From the NCBI GenBank assembly GCA_000469685.2, contig LS997562.1, positions 44,458,869-44,522,868 on the forward strand: a DNA stretch of 64,000 bases, read 5' to 3'. The translations under genes were made by a program, and so were the position numbers. Positions 12,132 through 24,859 of the stretch are shown here, piece by piece (position 1 is the first letter of the stretch; each line of letters begins with the position of its first letter). This DNA is from Haemonchus contortus. Taxonomy: Eukaryota; Nematoda; Chromadorea; Rhabditida; Trichostrongylidae. The notes below the pieces were generated by a model, which saw only the letters and a list, made by a program, of their open reading frames with translations, was not told where the DNA came from and made no database searches.

Positions 12132-15100
12132 TCAATACCTCAATAGCAGCAGTGATAACGAGCAAATGGATGAAATCAAAGTAATCGATACGGTGGGCGA
12201 TCCGGATCCGGGATGGTCATCGTCATCCGCTTCTTCAGATTCCAACGTTTCTCGGTGTTTCTGTGCCCTCCCGTTACTTCGTAAGGTTGCCTCCTCTGTT
12301 TGCCTACGTCTTTCGTCGGCGCGCGCTCTTTCTCGTCTAAATTAATTAAAGGTGAAGTATTTATCAATTTACCGAAAACTTTCCAGAAGACTGTTGAATT
12401 TATTTGAAAGAAATACGAATCGAACGAGGTTTTCATGAATGAAGAATTAGACAGCGAGAGTGCATGTCGTCCTCTACGTGCCGAACGTTTTGACTGTTCG
12501 GTTCAGGGGCTTCTCAGATAAGGAAAGATCAATTAGCGAAGTAAAGCATGGTTTTTCCCCTTCTGGAAAACGTTTGGAGCTCCTGGTGAATAGTGTGCAA
12601 ATATCATGGACACAAACTCATCAATTTTCCCCTTGTGTCTGATCTGATGAATGTTTGTGATCAAGGAAAAATTGGAAAGAGCTTTTGAACAGTTTTCGAG
12701 TGCAAAAAGTCTTAACAGTAACTGAGTACAGATAGGTGAAACGCTAATTTAGGGCTCAAGAGCGGTAGATGTCAAGAGCAACGCCTATTTCTCAAATGCT
12801 ACATTTCGACCGTCAGAAGTTAGCAAGACCAAATATCATGAGGTTATGGAGATGGGTCTAGCCGGTGAGTTCCTTGATCATCGCAGTCCGCCAAACCTAG
12901 CATATTTCGACTTTTCGTGAGGCCTGGGAGCAACAGTAATAGAACTTTCTACCTGACTTTATACCGGTCTTCAGAAAGACAGACTTGAGGATATCGTCGG
13001 TGGGGTTAAATTGTCAACATGGTTACCTATTGTTCCGTTGTTGATATTCTGTTATTGTTGTTGTTGTTTCTGTTGCCATATTGTTTACATTTGAAGTGAA
13101 ATCCATATGTACATGTAGCGGTGCTTGAGATAGGAAGAGGGCCTATTCTCTAGAAGTTTTCTGAACTAAATACCAAGTGACCAACCTTTCCATGCGATTT
13201 CTTTCTCGCTCTTTTCGCATTTGTTCCTCTCGTTCCTCGGAGTCCTCTTCTTCCTCATCTTTGCTCATCTCGGCCTCCTCGTCGGCCAACAGTTGCTGTA
13301 ACCGTTCATCTTCTTCTCTCATCTCCTCATTCAGTCTCCTTCTCGTTTCATCAAAACTCATGCCAAGTTTGATATTGTCTTCAGTTGGGAGAGGAAATTC
13401 CTGAAAAAATCGATTAAGAGAGGTTTTCTTCAAAGCTGTGAATATTTTTCCTGAGGGGTTCTTTTCTTGTCCATGGAATCTGCAGAAATTAATACGCAAC
13501 CAGGGACCCAATTTCCGTATTCATCAATTGCTTTCTTGTGTTTTTCTGGTGGCAGAAGAAGGCCATCAATCTTCCGATCAGGGCAACCAGCGACAGCACC
13601 CGCATGTCCATTTCCATTACAATCACCTTACATTCTAGTATCTATTACCAAGGTTCCTCCCCCTTATACATCTGGCAAATTTACTGAAGAAGAACTTGGC
13701 GTTCGATGTCAATGAAAATCAACTGAGAGAGAAATTAGGGCAGAACTCCATGGAGACAGCGATTCTTTCTTTCACCAATGCAGATGGGGTGGGTTTTGAA
13801 GTCTTCGGTGTCGAATTCACGACTTGGGACTGAGACTGGGTAGAGTTTAGTGAATAGCAATACACCAAGGTTGGAAAGAACCGGTCAATAAAATAAATCA
13901 TTTTGTGCTTCGAACTTCCAAGACAAACACAGTAGCGAGTTCTCTTCGGGGTGAGAAGCTGTATGGGGAAAATCTACAGAAGGAATAGGAGAAGAGAAGG
14001 TTAAGCAAGAGCGCAACGGGATTTTATTAAAAAACTGGAAGTTTTCACTGTCAGTCCTGAGAATTATCAAAAATTTGGTTTCGAAAATTACCGACCTGCT
14101 CAATATCGTTTGCGATTTGGTTAGCAGTTGTGATAGTAGTTGAGGGGGTGGTAGTTAAAGTTGTCGTGGTTGTTGTTGTAGTCCTTGCCATTGTCTTCGG
14201 TATCTTCTGCGGTGTCGGCTTCTTGTGGTGGGCGATTTTCCTCACCGTGGTCGTTGTCCGTGTTGTAGTTGTTGTCGTTGTACTAGTTGTAGCAGCTGGA
14301 AGGCTAGCTCTTTGGTTTGAAAATATATGACACCTAAGAGGGAAGAAAAGTCTTTCTCAAGACTGTAAATATTATTATATTTTATCAACGAGTTTTTTTT
14401 ACTGTTCTCTCGAAACATGACCGTTAGAAAGGTTGAAGTGTAAAAGTTATGCTCAAAGACACTGTAGCGATAAAAACGGTATCCGGGAATTCTTCTCAAG
14501 ATAAACCTGTCATTCCCAGGGACGCTGCTGGGTCAATCACCGGCCTGGATGGGGCGTAATAAGGGCCCCAAAGTTCGCTATGCCAATATACATGCCCAAA
14601 GACGGACGAGTTCGCACGGCGTTGTAGAACTGTAGTGGTTGCATCGCGATGCGAATGATGCAACCACCACAGTTTCTGCAAGAAGGCTGAGATTTCGTCC
14701 GCCTCTGGGTGCGTATGTCGCCTAAGCCGGTTTAGGAACTCTATGGCTAATCTTTCAGTGAAAGGTAGCTGTAAGAAGGAATGAGTGGTAAGCGATGGCA
14801 CACACATTTGGGCAGCTCGTCCAAATACCCCTTCTATGCAACTCTATGTGACATCTCGCCAAACCCTTGATTTTACTACTTTTTTGGAGCCCTGTATTTC
14901 CTAGAAAACGCCGATTTTCACATTTTCTCCGCCAGTCTTGTGCTGTTCTGCACTATCCCTTCCACCATCCGTCTAAAACAAGATACCCCAGAATTAAAGC
15001 GAACTGTGCCTTTGAAGCATCAAACAACATTGTTCATGAGGCGAAAAACTTTTCCTTATGAGCTAGGTTCTGGGTTGCGATGAGGCTCTCGACACTGGGC

Positions 15101-16828
15101 ACGTATGTCGGTGATTGCGAAAAATGTGAAATTCGTACCTAAAATGTGTCTAGCTGTTCGAGGTTTAATTTTTGTTAACAAATTATATTTTTGAAGGTAC
15201 TCTAGGGTGACTGGCTGAGAAATTGGTTCTTTTCTTACTTCTTAACTACCCTATCTCTCGAGTAGAATTAGGTCTGTTCCATCCCTTGATTTTTATTGAA
15301 TACGCTTTGAACTTGTAGACTATTGGTATAGTTTTTGGGGACTCAAGGACTTCTGGATGAGAGCACGCAAAGACGAAACACATGGTCACACAACTAGTAC
15401 TTCCTAATTATTAGTCATGGGAAATTCATAAAGATTGTGAAGCAGCCCAAAAAACCAAATTAAAAAAAATAAATTCTAGGACCGGCAGAGAAAACGTGCC
15501 TGAAAGTAGTGGTCGTCGGGGTTGGTTGCAGCGCCACCACATAGTTCGCTGTTGTTATTTTTTAAAATCACGAGGCTAAGGTCCCAACCCCGACTATTCC
15601 CGTACGGGTAATAACCCTCTAGCACTTTCTTGGCAAATAGATTCGCGTGGTTCGCGTGACGACCGTGCACTCTCGAGTACGAGACATATGGGAACCGCCG
15701 AAATACTTCATCATGATGTTCTTTATCGATTTTTTTGATCCGTGATCGATTCCCGATCGATGAACTTTTTTTTCGAGGATAAGTATAAATTTGAGGGTTA
15801 AAATTCCAACATAGATGATGCAAGAGGCTATCTTCGAATACAAAATTTTTTTTTATCCTTTCTGAAAGCCCTAAGAAGTCGCTATTGCCTTAATTGCACT
15901 TAAAATTATGTACTATGCGCTGGCGAAATAGTTTTCCTTTGGTTAATCGTCGAAAAAACCATATGGTGTAATCAGAAAGAGGCATATTATTACCAGCACG
16001 CCATGTGCTGTTTAGTGTAAGTACCTAAAAAAGCTCGCAGAAACCAGGAAGTGGGATTTTCTAACGCTTTTTTCTGGTCGCTTCGAACGGCAATCTGACT
16101 TGGCATTTTTTAGAGCTATAAATGCATCCGCACACTTGGCAGAATCATAGAGAGACAACAAGTCTACATTTGCTGATTTCGTTTGTTTTTGAAATAGTTT
16201 CGAAATTGAAGCTAAATAATTTTAAAAATTGACTTGCTTACGTCTTTCCCCGGCCTCCAATTTTTTACCGATATGGAGGATTTTTGCTCTATCTTGTTTC
16301 CGGAAAGCATCAACGAGTTGTTGGCTCGTTTCTGGATCGTTACAGTCATCCATACCACCACACCAACACCGTATGTTCCCTGAAGGTTTTCGAACGCATC
16401 CTGAAATGAAATAGCTTTAAATTTCTTACTCGTTATATCGTGCAGCATGAATTTCGCGTGTGGGTAACATATTTACTTGAGGATTTAACAAAAAAATGAA
16501 TTATTAGATCGAAATCGCGAGAGTTGGACTTTTGTGATTGGGATGGGAAAGGGATCACTATGATACACTTATGTAACTACATTTATTTGCTTCAGAGTTT
16601 GTTCTCTGATATTGTGCCGATTCTCACAGCAGAACAGTAAAGGGGCAGGGATGGTCAAACAGTGAAAGGCGCAGGCTCGTGTTGGCACTCTGAAAGGTCC
16701 CAAATCCCTTCCCTGCCGTTCTTAAAAACAGAGAAATTCCAGAGTCAATAAGATCGGCTCCTCCTCTGTTCCACCTTTCCGCATGCAGTCATCATCTCAC
16801 CCATTCGGGTTTTATTCCCTTCCTTAGG
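12132..16828 (-). CDS. Secreted mosaic protein with GPI-type tail (3' part)
   Basis: Five minus-strand exons are joined by phase: 16801-16828 (short, less certain), 16242-16400, 14096-14295, 13186-13400 and 12132-12336. All four junctions keep one open frame, giving 268 residues to the TGA. In order: an NKT glycosylation sequon; a Cys-rich stretch with CVRK..RCWCGG and DDCND, resembling the end of ET-module or Ly6/three-finger domains; about 66 residues dominated by Thr runs, likely O-glycosylated; about 140 highly charged residues rich in Glu/Arg, predicted coiled coil; a DDDD patch; then GSGSP followed by a hydrophobic tail ending SLSLLLLRY, typical of a GPI attachment signal. The best reading is a cell-surface or secreted nematode protein. 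No signal peptide exon was found upstream, so the gene is partial here. The 28-nt exon fits on both splice sites and phase but is short. Function unknown. Confidence 0.6.
14629..14661. repeat. Hairpin with GTGGTTGCATC arms
   Basis: GTGGTTGCATC is followed about 9 bases later by GATGCAACCACCAC, forming a perfect stem. It lies in the intron upstream of the Thr-rich exon, inside a GC-richer segment that is probably part of an old repeat. Confidence 0.5.
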
Positions 16829-19800
16829 CTGAAATCAAAAAACCTAAAAACGGGTACCTCTGAGAGCCGTAAAGCTGGTGTCTTATTCATCTCAAGCTCT
16901 AGCAATTAGCTTTAGATGCACAGGGCTGAGTGACTCCCCAAACTGCATTTTCACTGTTCAAATACGTACCTTTCAAAGTGCCAAGACATTTTGGGAAGAC
17001 GTACATATGTTGTCCCTAATAAAAACCGTTGACTAACAGTCTCGCAAAATTTCTGTCCGCTTCATTGTTTTAATAGAAGTCTATGTTTAGTGAAAAATGT
17101 TTCCTGTCTGCGACGTGGTCGTGATTTCCTGCGAAAGACAAACATTCGAACAAAAACAAGCCGACGAAAGGAAAAATGTGTCTACATTAGATTCTACATA
17201 CTAGGAATGAAGAACTTGTTCAAAGGAAACAAAACCCAGTTAATTCCATGTAAGATAATGAAGATATGGGTGACGCTGTACTTCGTGGGAGTCGAAACAA
17301 CCAGAACCTAGCCTTCCCATCGATCTTCCGAGAGAGAACTTGGGTTCCGTGTAAGCATAGCAAGCTATTTATGAAGGACCAGATCTTTCATCGTGCATAT
17401 AGCCAAGAATTCGTTGGTGGAAGCTGAACTAGGTGGAGAAAGAGAATCGCAAGTGGAAATTCTTCGAAGCTCGTCTGCCATATCTACATGGAACCGTCCA
17501 GAAAACCCATAGCAGTCCGGAGACAGCAGGAAACACGAGGGGATCAAGGAGACAGGGCAACTTGGGTATGACCATCTCTGCAGACTTGGCGACATCGTTT
17601 GAGTAGCAGATGGCACAGAACAATTTCAGGTCCAGGTGTATGAGGGCGAGCAAGTGCTGCTAAAGGTTGAGCTTTAATGAACGTGAGTAAGATCAGTTTC
17701 TGGAATTTGACAAATATACGTCTAGTTGTAGTGAGCCATGGGAAGTAGATCCGGCGGATTAACGATTTTTGATGATTAAGAATCGATTAGGCCGCTGATA
17801 GCAGTGTGCAGCAGGCAGTCATGGATGAAATGAATGAAGAGAGGTGATTGATGGCACCCAAACCGTCAAAGTGCATTGTAGTGAAGCTTACGGACATCAC
17901 TAAGGCCCCCTTTCGCAGCTATAGGTTTTAACATGGACCAGAATCATGAAAGCAACTTTGAAGGATGCCAGGATGATCTGCGAATGGGCTCAGCTGGATC
18001 GGACAAGGAAAAAGAGTCAGGAACGACCATAAACACAGTCTTCATCCACCCAAAGGTTCGAGGAGCTCTGTGATGGTTAGGAGAGAAAGTTCTCGGAAGA
18101 ACATAGGGTCAACGGATAGCATGGGCATTAGACTTCTGAGTTCACGAAGTTGGTCACACGACAACGAGAAGCTGAGGGCCAGCATGAAGAAAGGCCTCAT
18201 TGAACTGAAGGCCATGTCCAAATTTCTCAATGTGGGGTCGTTCGGCGGCCTGCGCTATGGGGCGTGATCACCGTTCGGTAATAACAGACAAGACCTTTGG
18301 TACTGATCAAAATCAATCATTATGAATAGTTTAGAACACCCTACATAATCTGATAGGCCACTTGCCTGCTGTTCCTTCGTACTCTCCTGGATAGATACAG
18401 ACGAGCTGATTTCGATCGTAGAGTTTTGACCACTCATACCATTCAACTTTATCCGATCGAGCTTTTATACGACACCCGACTGTGGACGAGGGGCAATTCT
18501 CCGTGATGAGGCCATAACCTAAAAATGGTTATTCCAGTAGACAGACAGTATTAACGAAAATAGATATGAAATTGAGACAATGTGCTAGGCACTGAGGTCA
18601 ACCCAAGTAGGTCGATGTCGAGTGTCGATGTTCTGGTGGCATTTCATTGATTATCGGGCAAATATACCAGGCCCTACCGTGGTGCCTTTACTCCGTTTCG
18701 AATATTCATTTGTTTTGACATTCCAATTTTTACTTTGGTGCCATCTATTGTCTCATCCCTAATTGCTCAATTGTTTATTTGTGATATTTATTCATTTGTT
18801 TCCCATTGACCACATTTATGGTTGCTGCTAACTTGTACCTCCATGGATTTTAGAGGGAACGGCAGTTTGCTGTCTTCTATTCACACAATCAAGGAGACCT
18901 AGAGCTCAAGGAAAATCTCAAATCCAACTTAGTTTCCCATGATACAGCCTATGAGTGTACAACCCTACAAAGAGATCGAAACGCTTGGCAGAACATTTTT
19001 GAGTGTCAGAGTTAATTGAATGGACATGTTTCCATCCAGTTTCATCTACGATTCAATAAGATGAGTGTGTGAAGGGTGTGGCAAGGAGAGACCGATACCG
19101 GTTAAGTTCACTTTCCAGTAGGTTCCATTGCCATACTATTCAGTAGCTGAACTGAGTGTTTTCAGAATTTTAATTTTTTACTTACATATTAACATGCGAC
19201 GGAATCTTCCCCAAAGTGACCTCGAATCGAGGGATCACTACCCAGAATTTATTGAATCACGGACCATCCTGCTCCGCTGAAGGTACAGTCACGAACTGGC
19301 GCCTCTATTGATAGCGCCATGCCTTACGTTGCTTAATAGTTTCACTTTAGGTCTGGTGAAAGAGCACTCCAGGTGCAGAATTTCCTTGTGCTACTTCCTT
19401 CGGGGATTCGGCGCCTGTCTCCCTTGCTAGTAGAGCTCACGCACCAGCTGTCGCGTGCAGCATAGCAGTTTTATGCGTGCGGTATTGCTAAGGCCTTATT
19501 ATAGTGGACCCTCAAATATTTGCCGGCCGAAACAATAAAAATCGACGATTTACGGCTGCTAATTCATTTGAAATGCACGGCGCAACACACACGCACAATT
19601 GCACAGCAACCATGCAAGCTGTAAGAGAGGCACAATGTCAGACTGAGAGGGCATCCAAGTCGGTCAGACTCAGGACCATTCCGACCGTTACCAAGGGAAC
19701 GTTACCGATCGCTGAGTATTTAGCGCAATAAAGTAATGCTAGGGTTCTTCCTAGTTGGGTAGGGCGATTGTTTTGGTTCGTTATCTTCATTCATCTTCAA

Positions 19801-22800
19801 TGTGACACCTTCAGATCGTCGTCGAGACCCTCTGGGGATTTCGTGCAAAGGCTTTCACGAAATCACGCCTCCGTCTGACTGGAAAATAAGGATATTACTA
19901 ATGGCGTGAAGCGAGCCAACGGACGGGTAAATTTGAGCCGAACTTGGTCCGATTCCGTTGAGACGCATGCCAATCAGATATAGCGACCCCCACTAATGAC
20001 ACCGTCGTGAAAGTGAAGACCTCAAATTTGACGACATTCCGCTATCTCAAATAATTGGGTAGAGGATGTTATTGGGATCTGATCGCTTTTTCGAAAAATA
20101 TTTCGATCGAATCCTCTCAGAGCCATGAAACTGAAGGACAGACGCAGTCTTGGCGGAAGGCTTCCACTTCCCTTCCAGCAAAATATCATGCAAATTTTTC
20201 ATCTTGAAAATATTTATTTATGGAGCTATCGACTTGTTTTTTTTCTTTGAGCCCCTTTGATATATGGGAGTTCATCGTGGGAGTCCGGAATTTCAAAGAG
20301 GCTTCATTGTGATAGAATATTCCGAGCTGAGAATCAGAACGTTTCCGCATTTGCTTACTCTAAAATCTTGCCTAACTAAGAGAACCAGTTTCCCCCGAAG
20401 TATTCGTGCTAGAGCTGGAGATGTATGCACGTCTTAGGCATATGCTGACATTTACTGACATGCACTGGATTTATTTCATAGAAGAGAAGTGGAAGGAGGC
20501 CTCGTAGAGGCGAAAATTCAGCCGCTCGTTGTAAGAGTGGACCTCTAAAATCATATTTTGACTTATATGGTGGCTTTACTTTCTATTTTGTGCTGTTATT
20601 AGGTGCCCTCTGAGCCATCCAGTCATTTCGAGATTCTCCTGGGAACAGTTGTTCGCAGGAGAAATCACGAAAAAGAATCCCTAATGCTTCATTCAAAGGC
20701 TTCAGAAACTGGTAGAGTATTTATCATCGTAATCCCTATAGGGATTCTTTGTTTGAAACTCCCAATGAGAGGAAATGAAGAATTTTATTCTTACTCAATT
20801 AAACTTATAGTTTATCAAAAGTAGCTACGATGCACATAGCGATGGGAAATGTTCGATCTTGGATTTTAATATTTAACGTGACTGTTTTCAGATCTTTTGA
20901 AGAGTATTTCGCCCACTAGAACACTTTATTTAAAAAAAACATATAGATAATAAAAATATAGATGGCTGTTTGCACGTTAAGGAATCTTTCTGGGGCACTC
21001 CAATTCGATAGCTGTTCCTCCATGAGGGTCAAAAAAGGGCCCTTACCGTTCTTGGTAACTCTATCGCTGGTCTGATGTCAGTCGAGTGTTGAGCTCCCGA
21101 CCGCTCATAAAACCAGCCAGTGGCTAAGGTGGTGTCGCTAGAGCTTCTCATATTTCAACGTCATTATGAGTTTTGCGCTCAACGGCAGCAAACACCTTTC
21201 CGGAAATGTCTCCAAAAATATCGATGACGAATGGAGGCCACCAGAGGGAGTGGTTTCAGTCTGATGAAGAAAAAGAAAACTGTTGCTTTCGTGGACGGTT
21301 ATACAGAGATTTTTGAGAGGCCAGTAGCAATAAAAACAGGGGAAATATTGTTATTAGCAAAATCGTCATCATCCGCACAAAAAAGCTTATGCACAATAAT
21401 CCTTTAAGTTGCCCTTTTTTATGATTATTTGTTGTTTATAGGTCTTTCTAATACCCTTTTATCTTTCTGTGATTTTACATGTAATAAACAGCGAATCTGA
21501 TTTTTCTGGAGTTGGTGCATTGTAAAATGAAAAATCAAGAACCATGTCCCACAACATAACCATATTGCCATTATTCAGTTTTTAGCATGGAGCTAATCGA
21601 AAGAAAAGCGTCAAAAATGAAATAATACGGTCACCCAGAGATCTACTCATCTTGTCAAGCAGTAATATAAAGGAAGTGTTCGAAAATCAATTGAATCAAT
21701 TACAGTTTTTTCAGTTACAATTAGATCTACCGATAATCTTTTATAAATATTTTGATACAATTAGAGAAAATGGGCGACTACTACTGTTCAGCACCATTGA
21801 TAAATTTAAGCTAATACATCTTTACTCCAAATTGTCTGTGAACCTTTATTGATGAGAGCGATTTCCAATTTCCAATTAATTTCTTTGAAATTTCAATAAA
21901 GTGAGACTTTTGCTTCTGAATCTAATTAATCCGATTTAATTCACTTTTAAATATTTGCTCAAAATAAATATGACATATATGACAATATGAAAGAATCGTA
22001 AAAAGGATTTGTTTGATTGAAGTACATGTAAAGAGGAGGGGAATCTTGTTTGTCGCGGTCACCACTGTTCGGTCCTTCAAACCCGTCAGCCTCAGAAGAG
22101 GCAATTTCGACGATCAAGGGCAATTTTTTCATTCATTTGGCCAGCCATCTAGATAGCAAAGCCCCTTATGGCAGATCTCATGACAAACAGAGGGAGAACC
22201 TCGTTGATGCATATTTATAGCGAATACCCACTGCCCCATCATCGCTGTCGAGATTCAGCGCTGATAATTACGGGATGAACGAAAGCAGCAGCACTGCTGG
22301 TGCAGGTTGCTCATGACTTCAAAGGAACTTCGCCATGCTTGCCATGTTTAATGGGTGTTATTTCAAGCCCTACCACATCAACATTTCATATCACAAATAT
22401 GACAAGCGATTACGGTCCTGGAGGGTTGAGCAACAGATCTTCACATGGCAATCGACTGAGCCTTGTGGCCCTCTTCCCTCCATTCCCCAAATGAGTGGAC
22501 TAGGCAGACGAAAGTGAAAGATGCATGCCGACTTCTAGCCCCCAACTGCCTCTCAAAAGCAGACAGAAGGTTATGGGCGGGTGAAGGTAGCGAAATGCCA
22601 AGTATGTGTTCTCATTCATCTTTCCCTTCCGAGTCGAGAACGTGAGTAATACCCTCTTCTTCTTTGATGTACCGAGAGAAAAGAACTGATTCGGTTCGTT
22701 TTTCAATGGGCATGGAGGGAGAAGGAAATGAACTGAAGCGGTATTAGTCAAGGTGATAGATTGAAAGAACCATTTACTTCTATAAGACGATGAATCACTT

Positions 22801-24680
22801 TCAGGTCTTGTATGTTTACTTTTGAGAGTCCATTGGTGTTCATAGCAGTCCTTTCATCTCTAATAACAGCAGTTTTCTATTCGAATCTACTAACTTTAGA
22901 AAAATGGAATGCTTGGAGGTGGGCGGGTTGAAGAAAGCACGAAATTTCGGGATTCGGTTCTGTTAAAAGCTAATCAGCGCCCCTTGAGATGGAAAGATGG
23001 CTCTAAATGAAAAATATTAGTCTTTGCTAAGGACTGGTCCTTTATTGCCGTCAGAGGACACTTTCAATCAACCCAAATAACTTAGACAAAGGAACGCTCT
23101 ATGGCAGATCTTGCTGACGATTATGGAACGTATTTGTCTTGTATTCCCCTCTTTCCAGAGCATGGCCAAGAAAGTTGACCATTCTCTCCTGGGCAGGTGA
23201 CCACCATGGGACAGCAAATGTGCCAAAGGACAGCATACTTCGGGTTCCTGCTTCTCTGTTCCCTTTGTTCCACTATGAATAGGGCATGTGAAGCTTGAAA
23301 CGTCCTTGCCTGGGCTCAATTTTAAAAAAGTTGGACTTGTTTTGAGAAATATTGCGCTGGGCTGATTGCTTTTATCATGGCAATGACGGATTTGCCAGTT
23401 TCTCAAAGTCCCTGGGGCCTTCAGTTCGAGTTACGAACCCTGTCCATCAACGCTGTCCATACAATGATAGCTGCCCCCCCCCCCTCTCCCGAATTTCATA
23501 TTCTGCTGAAAAATCGCTGCAGACGGCAAAATGTACCTACAGAGACCATTGGGAGGGGTGATTTTTCACGAAGAAAAATGACCAATCCCTGATGTCGCCG
23601 TTATCAAGGGCTGAATAACTGAATTTCCATAAGTGATCATTAAATTCAAGCGGCTCACGTTTCAGGGTCCCGAATTGGCGTCCTTGAACGTTTAGTGCTA
23701 CAATAGAAAAAAAAGGGGCGAGGCAACAGCTGTATGCGATACCGCCCTCATACCCCTGCTGTGCCCATATAGCCATATCGGCCCATACAAAAGCAAATTA
23801 GGATCCGTAAAATCAAAATATGCAAATATAGCGAAAACGAGATTCTGTCTGAAGAAATGCTATTTGATCTCCGTGAAAAGCGAATAACTGGATTGGTCCT
23901 GAATTAGAGTAATGAAAAGCGATAGTAAGTAGGTTAGGAGTTCCGAAGAAATAGAACAAAAAAGCCCCGAGAGCTGAAGAGCCTGTTACTGTCAGTTTAT
24001 TTCGTTTGTAGTATAGAATTACAGTAAATTAAGCATTAGCATTGATCAGTCGAGTCAGTCTTCGATTGAGAGAATGAACATAATGGGAAGTTGAATAGAT
24101 TGGACGAATTTCTGTAAATTTATTGAGAGCTAGGAATCATTTCTTCCTGATTTTCCCTAACTAGCCCGTTCCCTTAGTGAAATGACCCCCCCCCCCCCCC
24201 CCGACAGCCATTGAAAATCGTAGTACGGCCAGTTGAAGCGATTCTCGGCCTAAGCAGTGTTTCCGGTATCGGGCTGAAAAAGGGCCGTCCGTGCGCTGAT
24301 TTTTCTATTCATCCTCTTGCAAACAGCCAGCAAGCCTACGCTCATGAGACAATCTGAAGCTGTCAGCGCTATTTGTCGCACTATTGGAAAGGAAGTGCTG
24401 GGTGTGTGCGTGTGCGTGTCTGCGTGGGACACTGATTGTCGACAAAGAAGAGGGTGGAGAAGGAGCTGGGTGTGGCGAACCATGGGAACCCCAAAAAAGG
24501 ACACTCGAAAAAAAAAACCCATACGCACTCACGCAGCTGCATAGCAAGCCGAAAAAGGCCCATGTGGGTTGTTGGCAATAAATAGGGCAAGAGCCTGTTA
24601 TGAAGGCTTTCGCGGAATCTTTTCACAGCCTCTAGGGAAGTACTTTCTGGACATGTTCTTGAACTCTCAATCCTTCACGA
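16829..24680. other. Long region without a supported gene
   Basis: The first exons of the minus-strand mosaic gene should lie somewhere above 16.83 kb, but no signal-peptide exon with the right phase could be picked out. Other open frames are short and low in coding character. A C-homopolymer of about 16 bases sits near 24187-24202, and a C-run near 23476. Confidence 0.35.
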
Positions 24681-24686
24681 ATCGGA

Positions 24687-24855
24687 ATCTTCTCGAAACC
24701 TTTTTCCTCTAGAATTCATGAAGGGCATTTTTCGCCCGAACGGGCGCATATCCTAAGAATAGTCTTGAAGCAAGAGAGTTTCTTGCCCCGAATGAGCGTG
24801 CCTTCAAGCTGCGCTTTCTTGCTGTTCGTGAGGAAAGGTTTCGAGAAGAACGCTG
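24687..24855. repeat. Inverted repeat, TCTTCTCGAAACCTTT arms
   Basis: TCTTCTCGAAACCTTTTTCCTC (24688 onwards) is matched by the reverse complement GAGGAAAGGTTTCGAGAAGA ending near 24850. The arms are about 20 bp and separated by about 120 bp. Probably a decayed fold-back element. Confidence 0.5.
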
Positions 24856-24859
24856 AATG

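Noticed and set aside
12176..12436. 86-codon minus-strand open frame over the last exon of the mosaic gene
   Set aside because: It is in the wrong frame. Splice phase from the preceding exon selects the frame that ends in the GPI-type tail.
14130..14330. Valine-rich plus-strand open frame resembling a membrane segment
   Set aside because: It is the complement of the Thr-rich coding exon on the minus strand and arises from its ACN codons.
16212..16448. 78-codon minus-strand open frame with GVGVVVWMTVTIQ
   Set aside because: The alternative frame over the same exon is Cys-rich and keeps phase with both neighbouring exons, so the longer frame is a shadow.
16958..17020. Additional upstream exon of the mosaic gene ending at a GTACGT donor
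   Set aside because: The frame needed to continue into the next exon contains a stop, so phases do not match.
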